Positions 1 through 9,790 are shown, counted from the stretch's first letter. The stretch is DNA of 64,000 bases from Arthrobacter sp. NicSoilB4 (GCF_019977335.1 NZ_AP024653.1:806001-870000); one strand, 5' to 3'. Numbers and translations: made by a program. The notes: generated from the sequence alone by a model not told the origin.

Positions 1-725
1 AACCGTGGCCGGCCAAACTGGGTACGGACGCCGGGGGAGAAGAGTACAGAATCGGGCGGTCCCTCGACGTCGATCCCGGCCGCTGCAACCAGCTGGTCCT
101 CACAAGAAATCAGCTGCGCCCGGTGCAGCGGCCACGCGCTGTGGGTGTTGGGAACATACAGGGTCCGGCCCCGGAACCGGGTGTGCAGACCGAACCGGGC
201 CGTGAGGTGGAGGGACAACGGATCGGTTGCTTCGACGTCGGGCTCCGGGGCAACCCTGAAACCGGTCCTCGCCCCGCCACGGAACCGCCGGACCCAATAC
301 CCGGCGGACCGGACCTCCGGACCGAAACCCTCCGCACCCCGAAAGCCCGCCCGCGACCACACGTAGGGTATCCCGGCAGCCCGCGCAGCGAGCACCACAG
401 CCAGCCGCGATGCATCGAGGCTGAGGAAAACTACACCCCTGGTGCCGTCCGGCTCCCGGGAGTAGAGGCGCACGTTGATCTCGTTGAAACTCCCGAAGTA
501 AGGAATCCCGGGACCACGGCCCAGCCCAGCCCCCTGCATGCGGAAACCGATCAGCCCCACCCAGGCGGACCCGTCGAAGTTGTCCGGAACCACCCCGGGA
601 GGCATAAACGAGGCGGCCACGGCGTCAGGAATGCGCCAATGGAGGAAGACCGCATCCGTCCACCGTTGATCCATGATGATCGGCGTCGGGAGGTGTGGGG
701 CAATGGGCCAGGGGTCGAGCTCCAT
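1..725 (-). CDS. DUF2071 (YqjF-like) protein, 3' end outside window
   Basis: The reading frame is open from an ATG at 725 to the left edge, so about 241 residues are present and the C-terminus is missing. The N-terminus carries the pattern typical of DUF2071/YqjF proteins: a Gln-Arg-Trp near residue 20, then FLHWRIP, then PPGVVPDNFDGSAWVGL, and later YFGSFNEINVR. Members of this family are predicted acetoacetate-decarboxylase-like beta-barrel proteins without an established reaction. It lies 30 nt downstream of the DUF1622 gene on the same strand and is probably co-transcribed with it. Function unknown. Confidence 0.85.
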   Translation of the reverse strand, partial: MELDPWPIAPHLPTPIIMDQRWTDAVFLHWRIPDAVAASFMPPGVVPDNFDGSAWVGLIGFRMQGAGLGRGPGIPYFGSFNEINVRLYSREPDGTRGVVFLSLDASRLAVVLAARAAGIPYVWSRAGFRGAEGFGPEVRSAGYWVRRFRGGARTGFRVAPEPDVEATDPLSLHLTARFGLHTRFRGRTLYVPNTHSAWPLHRAQLISCEDQLVAAAGIDVEGPPDSVLFSPGVRTQFGRPR

Positions 726-755
726 AGAAACGTCCACTAATTGTTCAAACGGCAA

Positions 756-1145
756 TCAGCCCACCCGCGCGGCAGCCGGGGACCCGTCGGGTTCCTTCTG
801 CCAGGGCCACCGGCCGGTGATTTCGAGTTCGAGGGAGAAGCTGAGGAACGTGCGGATCAGCACAATGATGGCGAGCACCCCCACGCTTTCATAGGTGGGT
901 GCGACAGCGACTGTGCGGATGATGTCGGCCGCCACGAGAAGCTCCAGCCCGAGCAGGATCGAACGGCCCAGCAGTTGCCGGTAGGAGCGGTAGACGGAGA
1001 GCGGCTCGGCCCCCTCTGGCAGCTTCCTCGGCCGGAATCCCCGCAGCGCCAGCGGGATGGAGACGATGGCGCCAATCACCATGACGGCCACGCCGGCGAC
1101 GTCCATGTACCGGCCGGCGGCCTCGATGATCTGCGGAAGTTCCAT
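756..1145 (-). CDS. DUF1622 family membrane protein
   Basis: This 129-residue protein has three hydrophobic stretches, at about residues 15-35, 65-85 and 92-108 (for example VAVMVIGAIVSIPLAL), and matches the DUF1622 family of small integral membrane proteins. An ATG lies four codons upstream at 1157, but AGGGG sits 5 nt before the ATG at 1145, so I prefer the shorter start MELPQ. The C-terminal tail, WPWQKEPDG onward, is hydrophilic. The gene is between an SDR gene upstream (47 nt) and the DUF2071 gene downstream, in a likely three-gene operon. The function of the family is not known. Confidence 0.85.
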   Translation of the reverse strand: MELPQIIEAAGRYMDVAGVAVMVIGAIVSIPLALRGFRPRKLPEGAEPLSVYRSYRQLLGRSILLGLELLVAADIIRTVAVAPTYESVGVLAIIVLIRTFLSFSLELEITGRWPWQKEPDGSPAAARVG

Positions 1146-1192
1146 AGTTCCCCTCATTGATAATGCGTGCTGGTGGCTTGAACGGGGAAGGC

Positions 1193-2068
1193 TTACGGGT
1201 ACCGTACGCCCACGCCGGCCAGAATGTCCCGGTAGCCTTCCCGGAAGCTCGGATAGGCGAACTCAAATCCGGTGCTCCGCAGCAGCGCGTTGCTGCAGCG
1301 TTTATTGCCCCCGCGGGACGGTTCGCCGCCGGCTTTTTCAACCCCGCCCGACGGCGGCTGGGGGAGTCCCAGCTCGGCGGCCAGAAAGCGCAGCACCTCG
1401 CCCAGCTCGGCAGGTTCGTTGTCCACCCCCAGGTACACCGCTGCCGGGACAGGGCCCATGGTGCACAAGTGGACGATCGCTGCTGCGGCGTCGTCCCGAT
1501 GGATGCGGTTCGTGAAGCGTGGCTCCACCGGAATCACCGCCGACCCGCCGCGCACCTGGTCAATGAGCCGGGTCCGCCCCGGGCCGTAGATGCCTCCGAG
1601 CCGCAGGACCACCGGCACGATGCCCGTGCCGTCCAGCCGGCTGAAAAGGAGCTCCTCGGCCTCGCGGATGATGCGCCCGGAGAACCCGCCGGGTTCCGGC
1701 GTCGTGCGTTCATCAATCCAATCCCCGCCGGCGTCGCCGTAGACAGCAGTCGAGGAAACGAAGAGCACGCGCCGGACCGGCGCCCCCGAGACCAGGACGG
1801 CGTCGAGGACGTTCGACAGCCCGTCCACGTACGCCGCCCGGTAGGCGGCCTCCGTGGGGGAGTCCGCCGCGATTGCGACGACGACGGCGGTGGTGTCCGC
1901 CGGGACGGCCGGCAGTTCGCCGGAACTTAGGTCCGCCGCGGCCCCTTCGATGGCGGCGGGCAGTTTCCCGGGCGAACGCCGCCAGCCCACCACTCTGTGG
2001 CCGGCCGCGGCGAAACGCAGCCCGGCCTCGGTGCCCAGATCGCCGCAACCGGCCATGAGTACAGTCAT
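1193..2068 (-). CDS. NAD(P)-dependent epimerase/dehydratase-like (extended SDR) protein
   Basis: The 291-residue protein has a Rossmann nucleotide-binding loop GCGDLG at residues 7-12, a strand-4 motif VSSTAVYG at 104-111 and RLGGIYGPGR at 156-165, all typical of extended short-chain dehydrogenases (the YeeZ-like branch). The canonical YxxxK catalytic pair is absent: where it should be, the sequence is FSGRIIREAE (129-138). It may therefore be an atypical reductase or a nucleotide-binding protein without classical SDR chemistry. It is the first gene of a probable operon with the DUF1622 and DUF2071 genes. Substrate unknown. Confidence 0.85.
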   Translation of the reverse strand: MTVLMAGCGDLGTEAGLRFAAAGHRVVGWRRSPGKLPAAIEGAAADLSSGELPAVPADTTAVVVAIAADSPTEAAYRAAYVDGLSNVLDAVLVSGAPVRRVLFVSSTAVYGDAGGDWIDERTTPEPGGFSGRIIREAEELLFSRLDGTGIVPVVLRLGGIYGPGRTRLIDQVRGGSAVIPVEPRFTNRIHRDDAAAAIVHLCTMGPVPAAVYLGVDNEPAELGEVLRFLAAELGLPQPPSGGVEKAGGEPSRGGNKRCSNALLRSTGFEFAYPSFREGYRDILAGVGVRYP

Positions 2069-2147
2069 AGGCCCAGTCTGCCAGCAATCGGGGCGCCGCC
2101 ACGCCCCGAATGGCAGCCCCTGGGGAGCGTTTGGCTGATGCTGGTCT

Positions 2148-2762
2148 CTAGGTACGGCGCCTCAAAAGCTCTTCCCGAAGATCCGTCTCTTGGGTGTGCA
2201 GCACCGTTTGAAACCCCAGCTTTTCCGCCGTTTCGATGTTCAGCGTGTTGTCATCGATGAAAACGATGTCCTCCGGCGGCGAATTTAGGTCGGCCACGAC
2301 GTGTTCAAAAATCCGTACGTCGGGCTTGACCAAGCCCATCTGTCCGCTGAAATACATTTTCGAGAAGAAGCCTGTCCAATGTGAACCGGCCAGGTACCGG
2401 TGCGACATCGGGGCGGGCATGTTGGAGAGGAGGGCCAGATTGGCGCTGGCTTCCTGCAAAGTTTCCAGGACCGATACGGTGTCGGCATTCAGGTGGGACC
2501 ACTGTGCCGCGTCGAGGGCTTCCAGCTGGCTGACCTGTTCCGGGGCCACTGCCCGTCCGAGCACGCCGGTCCAGTATTCATCCGGGCTTACGCTTCCGGC
2601 ATCAAAGCTCTCACGGTTGGTCCAGTAGGAACTGGTCTTCGGCTGGAGATCCAAGCCGGTCTCGTGCTCCAAGGCGCGCCAGTCATGAGGCTGCGGCGCC
2701 GTGGAAACCACCATTCCGTAATCGAAGAGGTACCACATCGGGTCGCGGGAAATGTCAGTCAT
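2148..2762 (-). CDS. HAD-superfamily hydrolase (YihX-like)
   Basis: The 204-residue protein shows all four HAD motifs. Motif I is YLFDYGMVVS with nucleophile Asp14; motif II is LLSNMP with Ser113; motif III is GLVKPD with Lys146; motif IV is FIDDN with Asp170/171. A four-helix cap lies between motifs I and II. The second Asp of the usual DxD in motif I is replaced by Gly, as in the YihX-like DLGNV branch. Expected activity is hydrolysis of a small phosphomonoester in the cytosol; the substrate cannot be read from sequence. Translation could also begin at Met9. Confidence 0.85.
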   Translation of the reverse strand: MTDISRDPMWYLFDYGMVVSTAPQPHDWRALEHETGLDLQPKTSSYWTNRESFDAGSVSPDEYWTGVLGRAVAPEQVSQLEALDAAQWSHLNADTVSVLETLQEASANLALLSNMPAPMSHRYLAGSHWTGFFSKMYFSGQMGLVKPDVRIFEHVVADLNSPPEDIVFIDDNTLNIETAEKLGFQTVLHTQETDLREELLRRRT

Positions 2763-2812
2763 CGGGACAGCATAGCCAGAAGCAGGGTGCTGGGTTTCAA
2801 AATTCGGTGACC

Positions 2813-3205
2813 TTAGCGGGCACCGCGGGAGCTCTGCACGGGCTGGAAGTAGTCGGTGAGAAACCCTGCCACGATACCGGCCAGGATCAGCGCGAGCCCC
2901 GGCAGGAGGGTGATCGGACCGACGTACTCGCGAATGTCGACCCTCAAAAGAAGTGCCAGGAGGGCTGCGAAGAGAACGTAGGCGAAAGCCAAGGCCGTCC
3001 CAATCGTCAAAATGATTTGTCCCCGCGACCGTCTCTTCATCTTGGGGAACTGCTTCGCGTACTCCTCGGCTGGGCCGAATTCAGCTTCCGCAGGAGTTGC
3101 TGTGGTGGCCTGATGCGAACGCATCTCATCGATAACTTCGGCGATTTCGGGTTCGGCCAACCCGCGGATTCTGAGGTTGAAGGCCAGGCGCCGCTCGTAG
3201 CTCAT
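2813..3205 (-). CDS. HAAS-type signalling domain membrane protein
   Basis: I place the start at the ATG at 3205, whose first base overlaps the stop of the PadR gene as ATGA; an open frame extends further upstream but only through padR. The 130-residue product begins MSYERRLAFNLRIRG, has a helical cytosolic domain (EPEIAEVIDEMRSH) and then two transmembrane segments at about residues 65-87 and 98-118. This matches the HAAS/DUF1700-like domain commonly encoded next to PadR regulators, where it is thought to act as an accessory signalling partner. Translational coupling to padR supports joint function. Confidence 0.8.
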   Translation of the reverse strand: MSYERRLAFNLRIRGLAEPEIAEVIDEMRSHQATTATPAEAEFGPAEEYAKQFPKMKRRSRGQIILTIGTALAFAYVLFAALLALLLRVDIREYVGPITLLPGLALILAGIVAGFLTDYFQPVQSSRGAR

Positions 3206-3546
3206 GGTTGTTCCTGTCGGGTCGTTCGGATGTCGGTGAGGGCCTGGCTCATTTGCTGCCAGGCTGCTGCCGAGCGCTCCAGCTCGTTGCGTCCTTGCCC
3301 GGTGAGGGTGAACTGCTTGCGGCCAGGACCTGCCTGTTCGTGCAGCCACGTGTGTTCAACGAAGCCCTGGTCTTCCAGTCTCTTGAGGAGGGGGTAGAGC
3401 GTCCCGCCTTTGATGCGGCTGAAGCCGTGTTGGCGGAGGACTTCGGCGATGGCGTAGCCGTGGTTGTCCCCGTGGGTGAGCACCGCGAGCACTGCCTGGG
3501 GCAGCGCTGCGCGGGTCAGCTCCTGGTCAAAGTCGACGTAATCCAC
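3202..3546 (-). CDS. PadR family transcriptional regulator
   Basis: The 114-residue protein begins with GTG at 3546. It contains the PadR winged helix: ALPQAVLAVLTHGDNHGYAI, then GTLYPLLKRLEDQGFV and a wing ending GRKQFTLTGQGR, followed by a short dimerisation helix. PadR proteins repress nearby genes and often their own. Its stop overlaps the start of the HAAS-domain gene. A palindrome (TAGTGTCACTA) lies just upstream of the start and could be its own operator. Confidence 0.9.
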   Translation of the reverse strand: MDYVDFDQELTRAALPQAVLAVLTHGDNHGYAIAEVLRQHGFSRIKGGTLYPLLKRLEDQGFVEHTWLHEQAGPGRKQFTLTGQGRNELERSAAAWQQMSQALTDIRTTRQEQP

Positions 3547-3549
3547 GGA

Positions 3550-3573
3550 TAGATAGTGTCACTAAGTAGATAG
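3550..3573. promoter_or_regulatory. Putative PadR operator upstream of padR
   Basis: Two copies of TAGATAG (3550-3556 and 3567-3573) flank and overlap the perfect odd palindrome TAGTGTCACTA (3554-3564). It lies immediately before the GTG start of padR in a locally AT-rich stretch. Autoregulation by PadR is an inference from position and symmetry. Confidence 0.4.
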
Positions 3574-3672
3574 CTTGGCAATATTCAAGGTCTGTATGGA
3601 CCGGGGAGGTCGTTCTCCCGGTGGCAGGCTGCGGTTAGACTCAATCCAAACTGACAAGGGTGGGGGAACCAG

Positions 3673-3969
3673 ATGTCTTCAACTTCGGTGCCGGCTCGCG
3701 CGAAAACCGGTCGGCTGAACAAACTTGCTGTCGCAGCCATTGTCTTTGCGGCCATAGCGGCGGCAGGACTCTGGGTGTTCGGTGTGGCGGTCCTTGCCGT
3801 ATTCGCCGTTGGCGCGGGACACGTTTCGCTGAATCAGATCCAATCGCGCGGTGAAAGAGGCCGTGGGCTGGCAATCGCTGCTTTGGTTGTTGGGTATGGC
3901 ATCGCCGCCCTGGCGCTGTTCACCACCCTGTCGTATATTCCCGGCGCAATCCGACAGTTCACGATGTAA
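3673..3969 (+). CDS. DUF4190 domain membrane protein
   Basis: The 98-residue protein has an N-terminal basic segment, then two hydrophobic spans (about residues 17-45 and 65-90) separated by GHVSLNQIQSRGERGRGLA. That loop is the signature of DUF4190, a small actinobacterial two-helix membrane family of unknown role. GGGGGAACC precedes the ATG at good spacing. It stands alone, divergent from padR and convergent with the MFS gene. Confidence 0.8.
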   Translation: MSSTSVPARAKTGRLNKLAVAAIVFAAIAAAGLWVFGVAVLAVFAVGAGHVSLNQIQSRGERGRGLAIAALVVGYGIAALALFTTLSYIPGAIRQFTM

Positions 3970-4092
3970 TTTCGAGCGGCGGCCGAGGCCGGCGCCGACC
4001 TAGGGCGATTGCAACGAAACGAGCGAACTTTTCGTCTTTGCGAACCCGCACCGCCAAAGCCCGTCGTAGCCGCGCCAACGCCGCCTCACTGA

Positions 4093-5451
4093 CTAGGGAA
4101 TAAGTGCTTCTTCGTCGGAAAGTTGCTGATCCTCTATCCGCGCGTCTCTGAACCTCGAGAACAGAAGCACGAGAGAGGCCAGGAGGAGGAAGGCGACGGC
4201 TGCCCAGAGCGCCATATCGGTGCCCGCGGCGATGGCTATGACACCGCCCAAGGGAGCTCCGATCACAATCATTCCCCGGTTCACCGAACGCCTCGTGGCA
4301 CTCATGCGGGCTATCAGCCGGTCCGGCGTTACAGCCTGCTGGTAGCCCATTTCCAGTGGCCCTTCGACTCCCATGGCCAAGCCGAACAGCAGCTGGCCCA
4401 AACCGGCCAGGGCAAACGCAGCCCACAACTCGCCCGGCCACTGCAGCGGAGAATCATGAACCTCTCCAGCGTGGCCCCCGCCGGCCGCGAGGGGCGCCAG
4501 CGCCACCAACGCAACAGCAAAGGGTTGTGCCAGTCGCGCCGCGACCATGGCGTTGCCCGTACCCCGTCGGTGCCCCAGCCGGGTGGACAGTGTGGTGCCG
4601 ACGACGGCGCCGATTCCGGAACACCCCAGCACCAAACCCAACCCCAAGGCACCCAGGTGAAGGTCATTCAGAATCACAGTCGGCAGGACGGTCCCGAGGA
4701 TGGCGGAACCGATGAACCAGATGTGGGTACTCCAGGCCAAAGGCGCCAGTTGGGGATGGCCGTAGACCCACCGGAGACCCTCCGCGACCTTCTGATGAAG
4801 TCTTAACTTGCTGCGAACTGGCGCCTGACCGGATGGCCGTTCCAGGCTAAGGAGAACGGCTGCCGAGAAGAAATACGAGACGGCATCCACAAGAAGAGCC
4901 ACGGGGGCGGTCACCACGGCCACCAGACCACCGGCTACGGCGCTTCCCGTGGTTTGGGCCACGGTATCGCTTTGCTGTAGCCGGGCGTTCGCCTGGGTCA
5001 GCAGGGATCTGGGGACCAATTGGGGGAGGAAGCTTTGATACGCGGCGTCACTGGTCAGCGCGAGGGTTCCGAAGGTGAACATCAGGACCATCAGCGTCGG
5101 AACTGAGAGGGTCCCCATCACTGCTGTCACGCATACGCCAGCGAGGATCAGGCCCCGACCCAGGTCTCCGCCGATGAGTACCGTGCGTCGGGGAAAGCGG
5201 TCAATCCAGACGCCGGCGACCAACCCGAACAGTAGATACGGAGTCCACCTGGCAGCGTTGATGAGGCCCTGGTCCAATGGTGTGCCGTTCATCGTCACCA
5301 GAATCAGGACAGACAATGCCAGGGTCGTAATATAGGTGCCGAAATCGGACACCGTCGAGGCCAGCCAGAACCGAACGAACGCTGGGTAGCGGCGAAGCTT
5401 CGGCTCCATGACCGCAGGCCCGTCGTCAACGACTCCCATGCTTTTCCCCAA
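4093..5451 (-). CDS. MFS transporter (EntS/MFS_3-like exporter)
   Basis: The 452-residue protein has about twelve hydrophobic segments and the MFS_3-type layout, including GLVAGVWIDRFPRRTVLIGGDLGRG in the loop after helix 2 (the family A-motif region) and a central cytosolic loop RPSGQAPVRSKLRLHQ. Such proteins usually export small molecules or drugs by proton antiport. The upstream P-loop kinase-like gene ends 20 nt before this start on the same strand, so the two are probably co-transcribed; a link to resistance by modification plus efflux is possible but unproven. Confidence 0.88.
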   Translation of the reverse strand: MGKSMGVVDDGPAVMEPKLRRYPAFVRFWLASTVSDFGTYITTLALSVLILVTMNGTPLDQGLINAARWTPYLLFGLVAGVWIDRFPRRTVLIGGDLGRGLILAGVCVTAVMGTLSVPTLMVLMFTFGTLALTSDAAYQSFLPQLVPRSLLTQANARLQQSDTVAQTTGSAVAGGLVAVVTAPVALLVDAVSYFFSAAVLLSLERPSGQAPVRSKLRLHQKVAEGLRWVYGHPQLAPLAWSTHIWFIGSAILGTVLPTVILNDLHLGALGLGLVLGCSGIGAVVGTTLSTRLGHRRGTGNAMVAARLAQPFAVALVALAPLAAGGGHAGEVHDSPLQWPGELWAAFALAGLGQLLFGLAMGVEGPLEMGYQQAVTPDRLIARMSATRRSVNRGMIVIGAPLGGVIAIAAGTDMALWAAVAFLLLASLVLLFSRFRDARIEDQQLSDEEALIP

Positions 5452-5471
5452 TCATCCTGTTGGCATTGAGC

Positions 5472-6056
5472 CTAGCGGTGACGAAAAGCACCGGTCGGGG
5501 AGCGGGCCGGAGCAAGCGCGGTGATCAAGCTCGCGTAGGTCTCCTCAATAGCTCCATGAGTGCTGTGGATGAGGATTGCGGATGGTCGCTTCCGAAGTCC
5601 GCTGACCAAGCCGTCGTACATGGACTCCAGCAGTTGCGGGCCGCCGCCCAGGTTCACGATTGCTTTGATCTGTTCGTGCCAGGGAACGTCCTGCCCTGCC
5701 CCTCGGTTTGCGAACCGTTCCACGGCGCGCTGTTTCGTATCCATGATGACAATCTCGTGAAAACCGCTGCCGGTATCCTCTGCGGCGGCGCGGAATCCTG
5801 CGATCTCTTCATCCGAGTCCAGGAACTGCGGCATGATGACGTCCCGCCCTGCGGCCAGGTGAGCGGCAGCCATGCTCACCGCCACGGGGCGGACTATTTC
5901 CCCTGTGGCCCGGAAATCGTCCTGCCACCCGCCGATCAGGCAGCGGACCTGATCGATGTCCAAATTCAACGTACCCGGGTGGCGGTCGACGAACATCCTG
6001 GCCAGAGTCGATTTCCCGATGCCGGGCGGCCCGTTTAAGAGAATCAGGTCAGCCAT
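5472..6056 (-). CDS. P-loop NTPase / small-molecule kinase-like protein
   Basis: The 194-residue protein starts MADLILLNGPPGIGKST, giving a Walker A at residues 9-17. This is followed by a kinase-like layout: DIDQVRCLIGGW (35-46), a basic helix, and VIMPQFLDSDEE after strand 3. It resembles AAA_33/chloramphenicol-phosphotransferase-like kinases and gluconokinase-type enzymes rather than AAA+ machines. It probably phosphorylates a small molecule; the substrate is unknown. It lies 20 nt upstream of the MFS exporter. Confidence 0.75.
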   Translation of the reverse strand: MADLILLNGPPGIGKSTLARMFVDRHPGTLNLDIDQVRCLIGGWQDDFRATGEIVRPVAVSMAAAHLAAGRDVIMPQFLDSDEEIAGFRAAAEDTGSGFHEIVIMDTKQRAVERFANRGAGQDVPWHEQIKAIVNLGGGPQLLESMYDGLVSGLRKRPSAILIHSTHGAIEETYASLITALAPARSPTGAFRHR

Positions 6057-6276
6057 TACTGTTCCGGGCTTCGCGGCGCAGAGCCTGAAACTTCTGCTGT
6101 TATACGCATAGACGCCACCCTAGTGGTCGCCCAGGCCTCACCGGTGCTGCGCCCTTAGCCGATGCCCTTAAGCGGTCGGTCAATATCCCGGGCCACGGCG
6201 ACAGCATGGGCCAACCAGTCCCAGTGCGCCGACACGCCACAATCCGCTGCGGCTACCGGCCCGGAGGCTCTATAGC

Positions 6277-7014
6277 GTGGACACGATGACGGAGAACCAC
6301 GCATCAGACCTGTACGACGCGGTCAACAACTGGGGCCCCAGCGATGACTTTTTCCTGGGCTTCGCGACGACCGTTCCCGGCGCGCGCCTCCTTGACCTCG
6401 GCTGCGGGACCGGCGGACTAACAATCGCCGCCGCGAAAGCAGGGTGCATCGTTACCGGCGTTGACCCCGACCAGCCATCCCTCCAGGCAGCCCGCGCGAA
6501 GCCGGGTGCTGGCAGCGTCGCATGGATCGACGGCAACTCCCGTGCCATTCCGTCCACTGCGCTGTTCGACGTTGCCCTCATGACCTCCAACGTCGTTCAG
6601 GAGATTCTCGACGACGACGAGCTTGCCCGGTCACTCGCTGACATCGCCGCCCACCTTGTCCCGGGAGGTCGCCTGGCCTTCGATTCACGCGATCCCAACG
6701 CCCGCGGCTGGGAAGCCTGGACGAAGGAACGCACACACAAGATCGTCCATCTCCCGCAAGGCGCCAGCCAGCACTGGTACCAAACCACTCAGGTAGATGA
6801 ACGGACCGGTTTGGTGGACTTTTGCGCGCACGAGATCAGTCCGGACGGGATCGAACGTGTCGAGTGCGGGCCTATCCGTTTCCGCTCAGAAGGACAGCTC
6901 CGCGCCATGCTGGACCACGCAGGACTCGCCGTCGATGACGTGTTCGGCGGGTATCACGGAGAACCGGTGGGACGCGGCATCGGCACCCTCACGTTCACCG
7001 CACACCGTCCGTAG
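6277..7014 (+). CDS. Class I SAM-dependent methyltransferase
   Basis: The 245-residue protein has the SAM-binding motif I RLLDLGCGTGG (37-47), an acidic residue ending strand 2 (VTGVDPDQPS) and a motif IV-like region FDVALMTSNVVQEIL. The start is GTG at 6277, with GGAGG 9 nt upstream; an ATG three codons later is the alternative. The fold is that of small-molecule methyltransferases (Methyltransf_25/11 type). No neighbour indicates the substrate. It is convergent with the MSMEG_6728-family gene. Confidence 0.85.
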   Translation: MDTMTENHASDLYDAVNNWGPSDDFFLGFATTVPGARLLDLGCGTGGLTIAAAKAGCIVTGVDPDQPSLQAARAKPGAGSVAWIDGNSRAIPSTALFDVALMTSNVVQEILDDDELARSLADIAAHLVPGGRLAFDSRDPNARGWEAWTKERTHKIVHLPQGASQHWYQTTQVDERTGLVDFCAHEISPDGIERVECGPIRFRSEGQLRAMLDHAGLAVDDVFGGYHGEPVGRGIGTLTFTAHRP

Positions 7015-7057
7015 CGATTCAGGGTATAGGCGGGCGGCACCCGAAATATTGTGAAGG

Positions 7058-7957
7058 CTACCGCGCCGGGATCGGGAAGAAGACGCGCGGATCCTGCAGC
7101 AGCGCCGGGTAATCGAAGTCCGAGCGGCTCAGGATCTCGTCCACCTTGAAGTTCCGTGCGAAGCGGCCCTCCACGGTGATCGGACGGCCCAGGACCTTGC
7201 CGACGGCGAAGGACGCGCCGCCGTCGAACGGGACGGCAATCGTTGAGTTGCCCGGAAGCGTGGTGAACGCATCTTCCTGGTGCTGGCGTTTGCGGGTGGG
7301 CTTCTTGACGAGCTGCTTCGGCGGGAGTTTGCGCACCTTGGGCCGGCGTGAACCGGAGTCGGCGTACACGAACTGGTATTCCTCTTCGCCCGCGGGGGCG
7401 GCTTTGGCCTTGCCCACTGGCGGCAGGCTGACGGTGTCCAGCTTGTCCGGCTCCGTGTCCCCGAGCGGCAGGCGGAGGACCCACATGCGGTCGCCGGAGG
7501 GATCCTCCGGCACCAGCTCATGCTTGGGCTCGGGCCAGACGTACTCCAGGTCAGGATCGGTACCGGGGAACACTTCCGTGTAGAACCGCGGGTCCTTGGC
7601 GATCAGCCGCGAGCGGTGGCTGAGGTGCACCTCGGGGGCGCCGAGCCACGGCGGCATCGGGATCTTCGCGGCATAGTCGGGGTGGGCCGCCTGGGGCGCG
7701 AACTCCATGATCTTCTCGCGGGTGGTGTCCTCGCCGCCTCGGGCGGTCCACTCGTCGACCATGGCCAGGCCGTAGAGAGTCAGTGCTGGAACGTACCCCA
7801 TCCACATCCGGATGGCCGGGTGCGACTGCCAGCCGTACTCCGGGATCACCAGCGCACGCAGGGTCTGCAGCGCTTCGACGCGCTGCTTGCCGAGCCGTGC
7901 GCGGTCCAAAACCGCGGCGCTCTGCTGGAAATCGGGGAAGGGGAGAAAAGTCTGCAT
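7058..7957 (-). CDS. MSMEG_6728 family protein (pyrimidine-dimer glycosylase-like N-terminus)
   Basis: The annotated start is the ATG at 7957 (MQTFLPFPDF), preceded closely by GGAGAG; an open frame continues upstream but without family sequence. The 299-residue protein has the family hallmarks LDRARLGKQRVEALQ, HPAIRMW and a long basic linker. The N-terminal ~150 residues resemble the Pyr_excise/endonuclease V-type fold of pyrimidine-dimer DNA glycosylases. The C-terminal half is Pro/Lys-rich and then less conserved. A role in DNA repair is plausible but not shown for this family. Confidence 0.8.
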   Translation of the reverse strand: MQTFLPFPDFQQSAAVLDRARLGKQRVEALQTLRALVIPEYGWQSHPAIRMWMGYVPALTLYGLAMVDEWTARGGEDTTREKIMEFAPQAAHPDYAAKIPMPPWLGAPEVHLSHRSRLIAKDPRFYTEVFPGTDPDLEYVWPEPKHELVPEDPSGDRMWVLRLPLGDTEPDKLDTVSLPPVGKAKAAPAGEEEYQFVYADSGSRRPKVRKLPPKQLVKKPTRKRQHQEDAFTTLPGNSTIAVPFDGGASFAVGKVLGRPITVEGRFARNFKVDEILSRSDFDYPALLQDPRVFFPIPAR

Positions 7958-8102
7958 CTCTCCAGTTTGAGGCCACGGAGCCAATGCACCAATTGCGGGA
8001 GGCCGCGGGTGAGCGTGTTCACATTTCGGAATGGGACAGACAGGCCCCTCGGTTGACGCGTAAACTAGCACAAACCATCCCTGCGCCGCGGAAGGCACGC
8101 CA

Positions 8103-8699
8103 ATGTCGACCAATTTAATCCTTGCACCTGCGGCGCCGCCTGCGCCTGGAAACCTGCCCAAGTACGGACGAATGTTGAGCCCTGAAGCACAGGGCATCCT
8201 GGTCCTGGAAGAGTTCACGATCGATCCTGCGGCGGCCCGCAAGGAGCAGCACGGCTTCCGGACGGCGCTGGCCTCCGTGGCGCTGACCATGCGGCGGCTG
8301 CTGGCGCTCCGGCTGTTCATCGCGGGCGTGGCCATCGCCAACCTTCCCCTGTTCCTGCTCTCCAGCGGCTGGGAGATCTACGTCATCTCCTTGACCCTCG
8401 TGGTGGCGGTCCACGCTGCAGTGTCGTGGTTGAACCGACATGAGCCGAAGATCAAGCAGCGGCGGATGCTGGAACTGCATCTCAACCGCGAGAAAAGCGA
8501 CAACTACCGCAAGGTCCGCGACGCCGTGAAGTACGTCATCGACGCCCCGGCCCGCATGAACGAGAACCTCTATCTCGAACTCCTCGCAGCTAAGCGGGTG
8601 GCGCTGCATCTGGCCATGGGCACCGTTGCCCTGCTGGACACGAGCGACGACACCGCTTGGAAGGTGCGGATCGTCCGGGAGATTCCGCTGGCCGCCTAG
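8103..8699 (+). CDS. Hypothetical protein with two transmembrane helices
   Basis: I do not recognise a family. The 198-residue protein has a Pro-rich N-terminus, a cytosolic stretch to about residue 66, a helical hairpin of two transmembrane segments (about 68-87 and 91-110), and a basic C-terminal domain with many Lys/Arg (EPKIKQRRMLELHLNREK) that is probably cytosolic. It starts at ATG 8103, 145 nt from the divergent MSMEG_6728-family gene, and is followed by a strong terminator. GC and codon use match the neighbours, so it is likely a real core-type gene. Confidence 0.7.
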   Translation: MSTNLILAPAAPPAPGNLPKYGRMLSPEAQGILVLEEFTIDPAAARKEQHGFRTALASVALTMRRLLALRLFIAGVAIANLPLFLLSSGWEIYVISLTLVVAVHAAVSWLNRHEPKIKQRRMLELHLNREKSDNYRKVRDAVKYVIDAPARMNENLYLELLAAKRVALHLAMGTVALLDTSDDTAWKVRIVREIPLAA

Positions 8700-8750
8700 G
8701 TCCGGGCAAGCACAGTCCGGACAGCAAGCAGCGCACCACCAGAACACAGC

Positions 8751-8792
8751 ACGACGCCGGAGGGTCCCCCTGAGGGGACGCTCCGGCGTCGT
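8751..8792. terminator. Bidirectional hairpin terminator
   Basis: A perfect 12-bp stem (8751-8762 with 8781-8792) encloses a second perfect stem GTCCCC/GGGGAC (8764-8769 with 8774-8779) around a CTGA loop. It separates the end of the plus-strand membrane-protein gene from the end of the minus-strand Rpf-like gene, as expected for a shared terminator. Confidence 0.8.
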
Positions 8793-8855
8793 GGTTTAAG
8801 CGCTTGCTGACATCAGCCAGCCGAGCAGAGCAGCCGGGCTGACTAGCCCGACAGG

Positions 8856-9695
<840 letters not shown>

Positions 9696-9699
9696 CCCA

Positions 9700-9728
9700 A
9701 GGCTAAGACAGGGCCCCGCCGTTATCAA
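9700..9728 (-). promoter_or_regulatory. Predicted sigma70-type promoter of the rpf-like gene
   Basis: Read on the minus strand, TTGATA (9728-9723) and TAGCCT (9705-9700) are separated by exactly 17 bp. The resulting start near 9693 would give a leader of roughly 155 nt before the ATG. Confidence 0.5.
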
Positions 9729-9790
9729 GAAGTTATTTTCCGCGGCACCCCGGGTAAAATCAGTCCGCGGCCTCCGGGGGCGCGCCCGCC

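Noticed and set aside
2148..2762. Loss of the second catalytic Asp in the HAD protein as an inactivating change
   Set aside because: YihX-like HAD proteins naturally have DxG at this position, so it is not evidence of inactivity.
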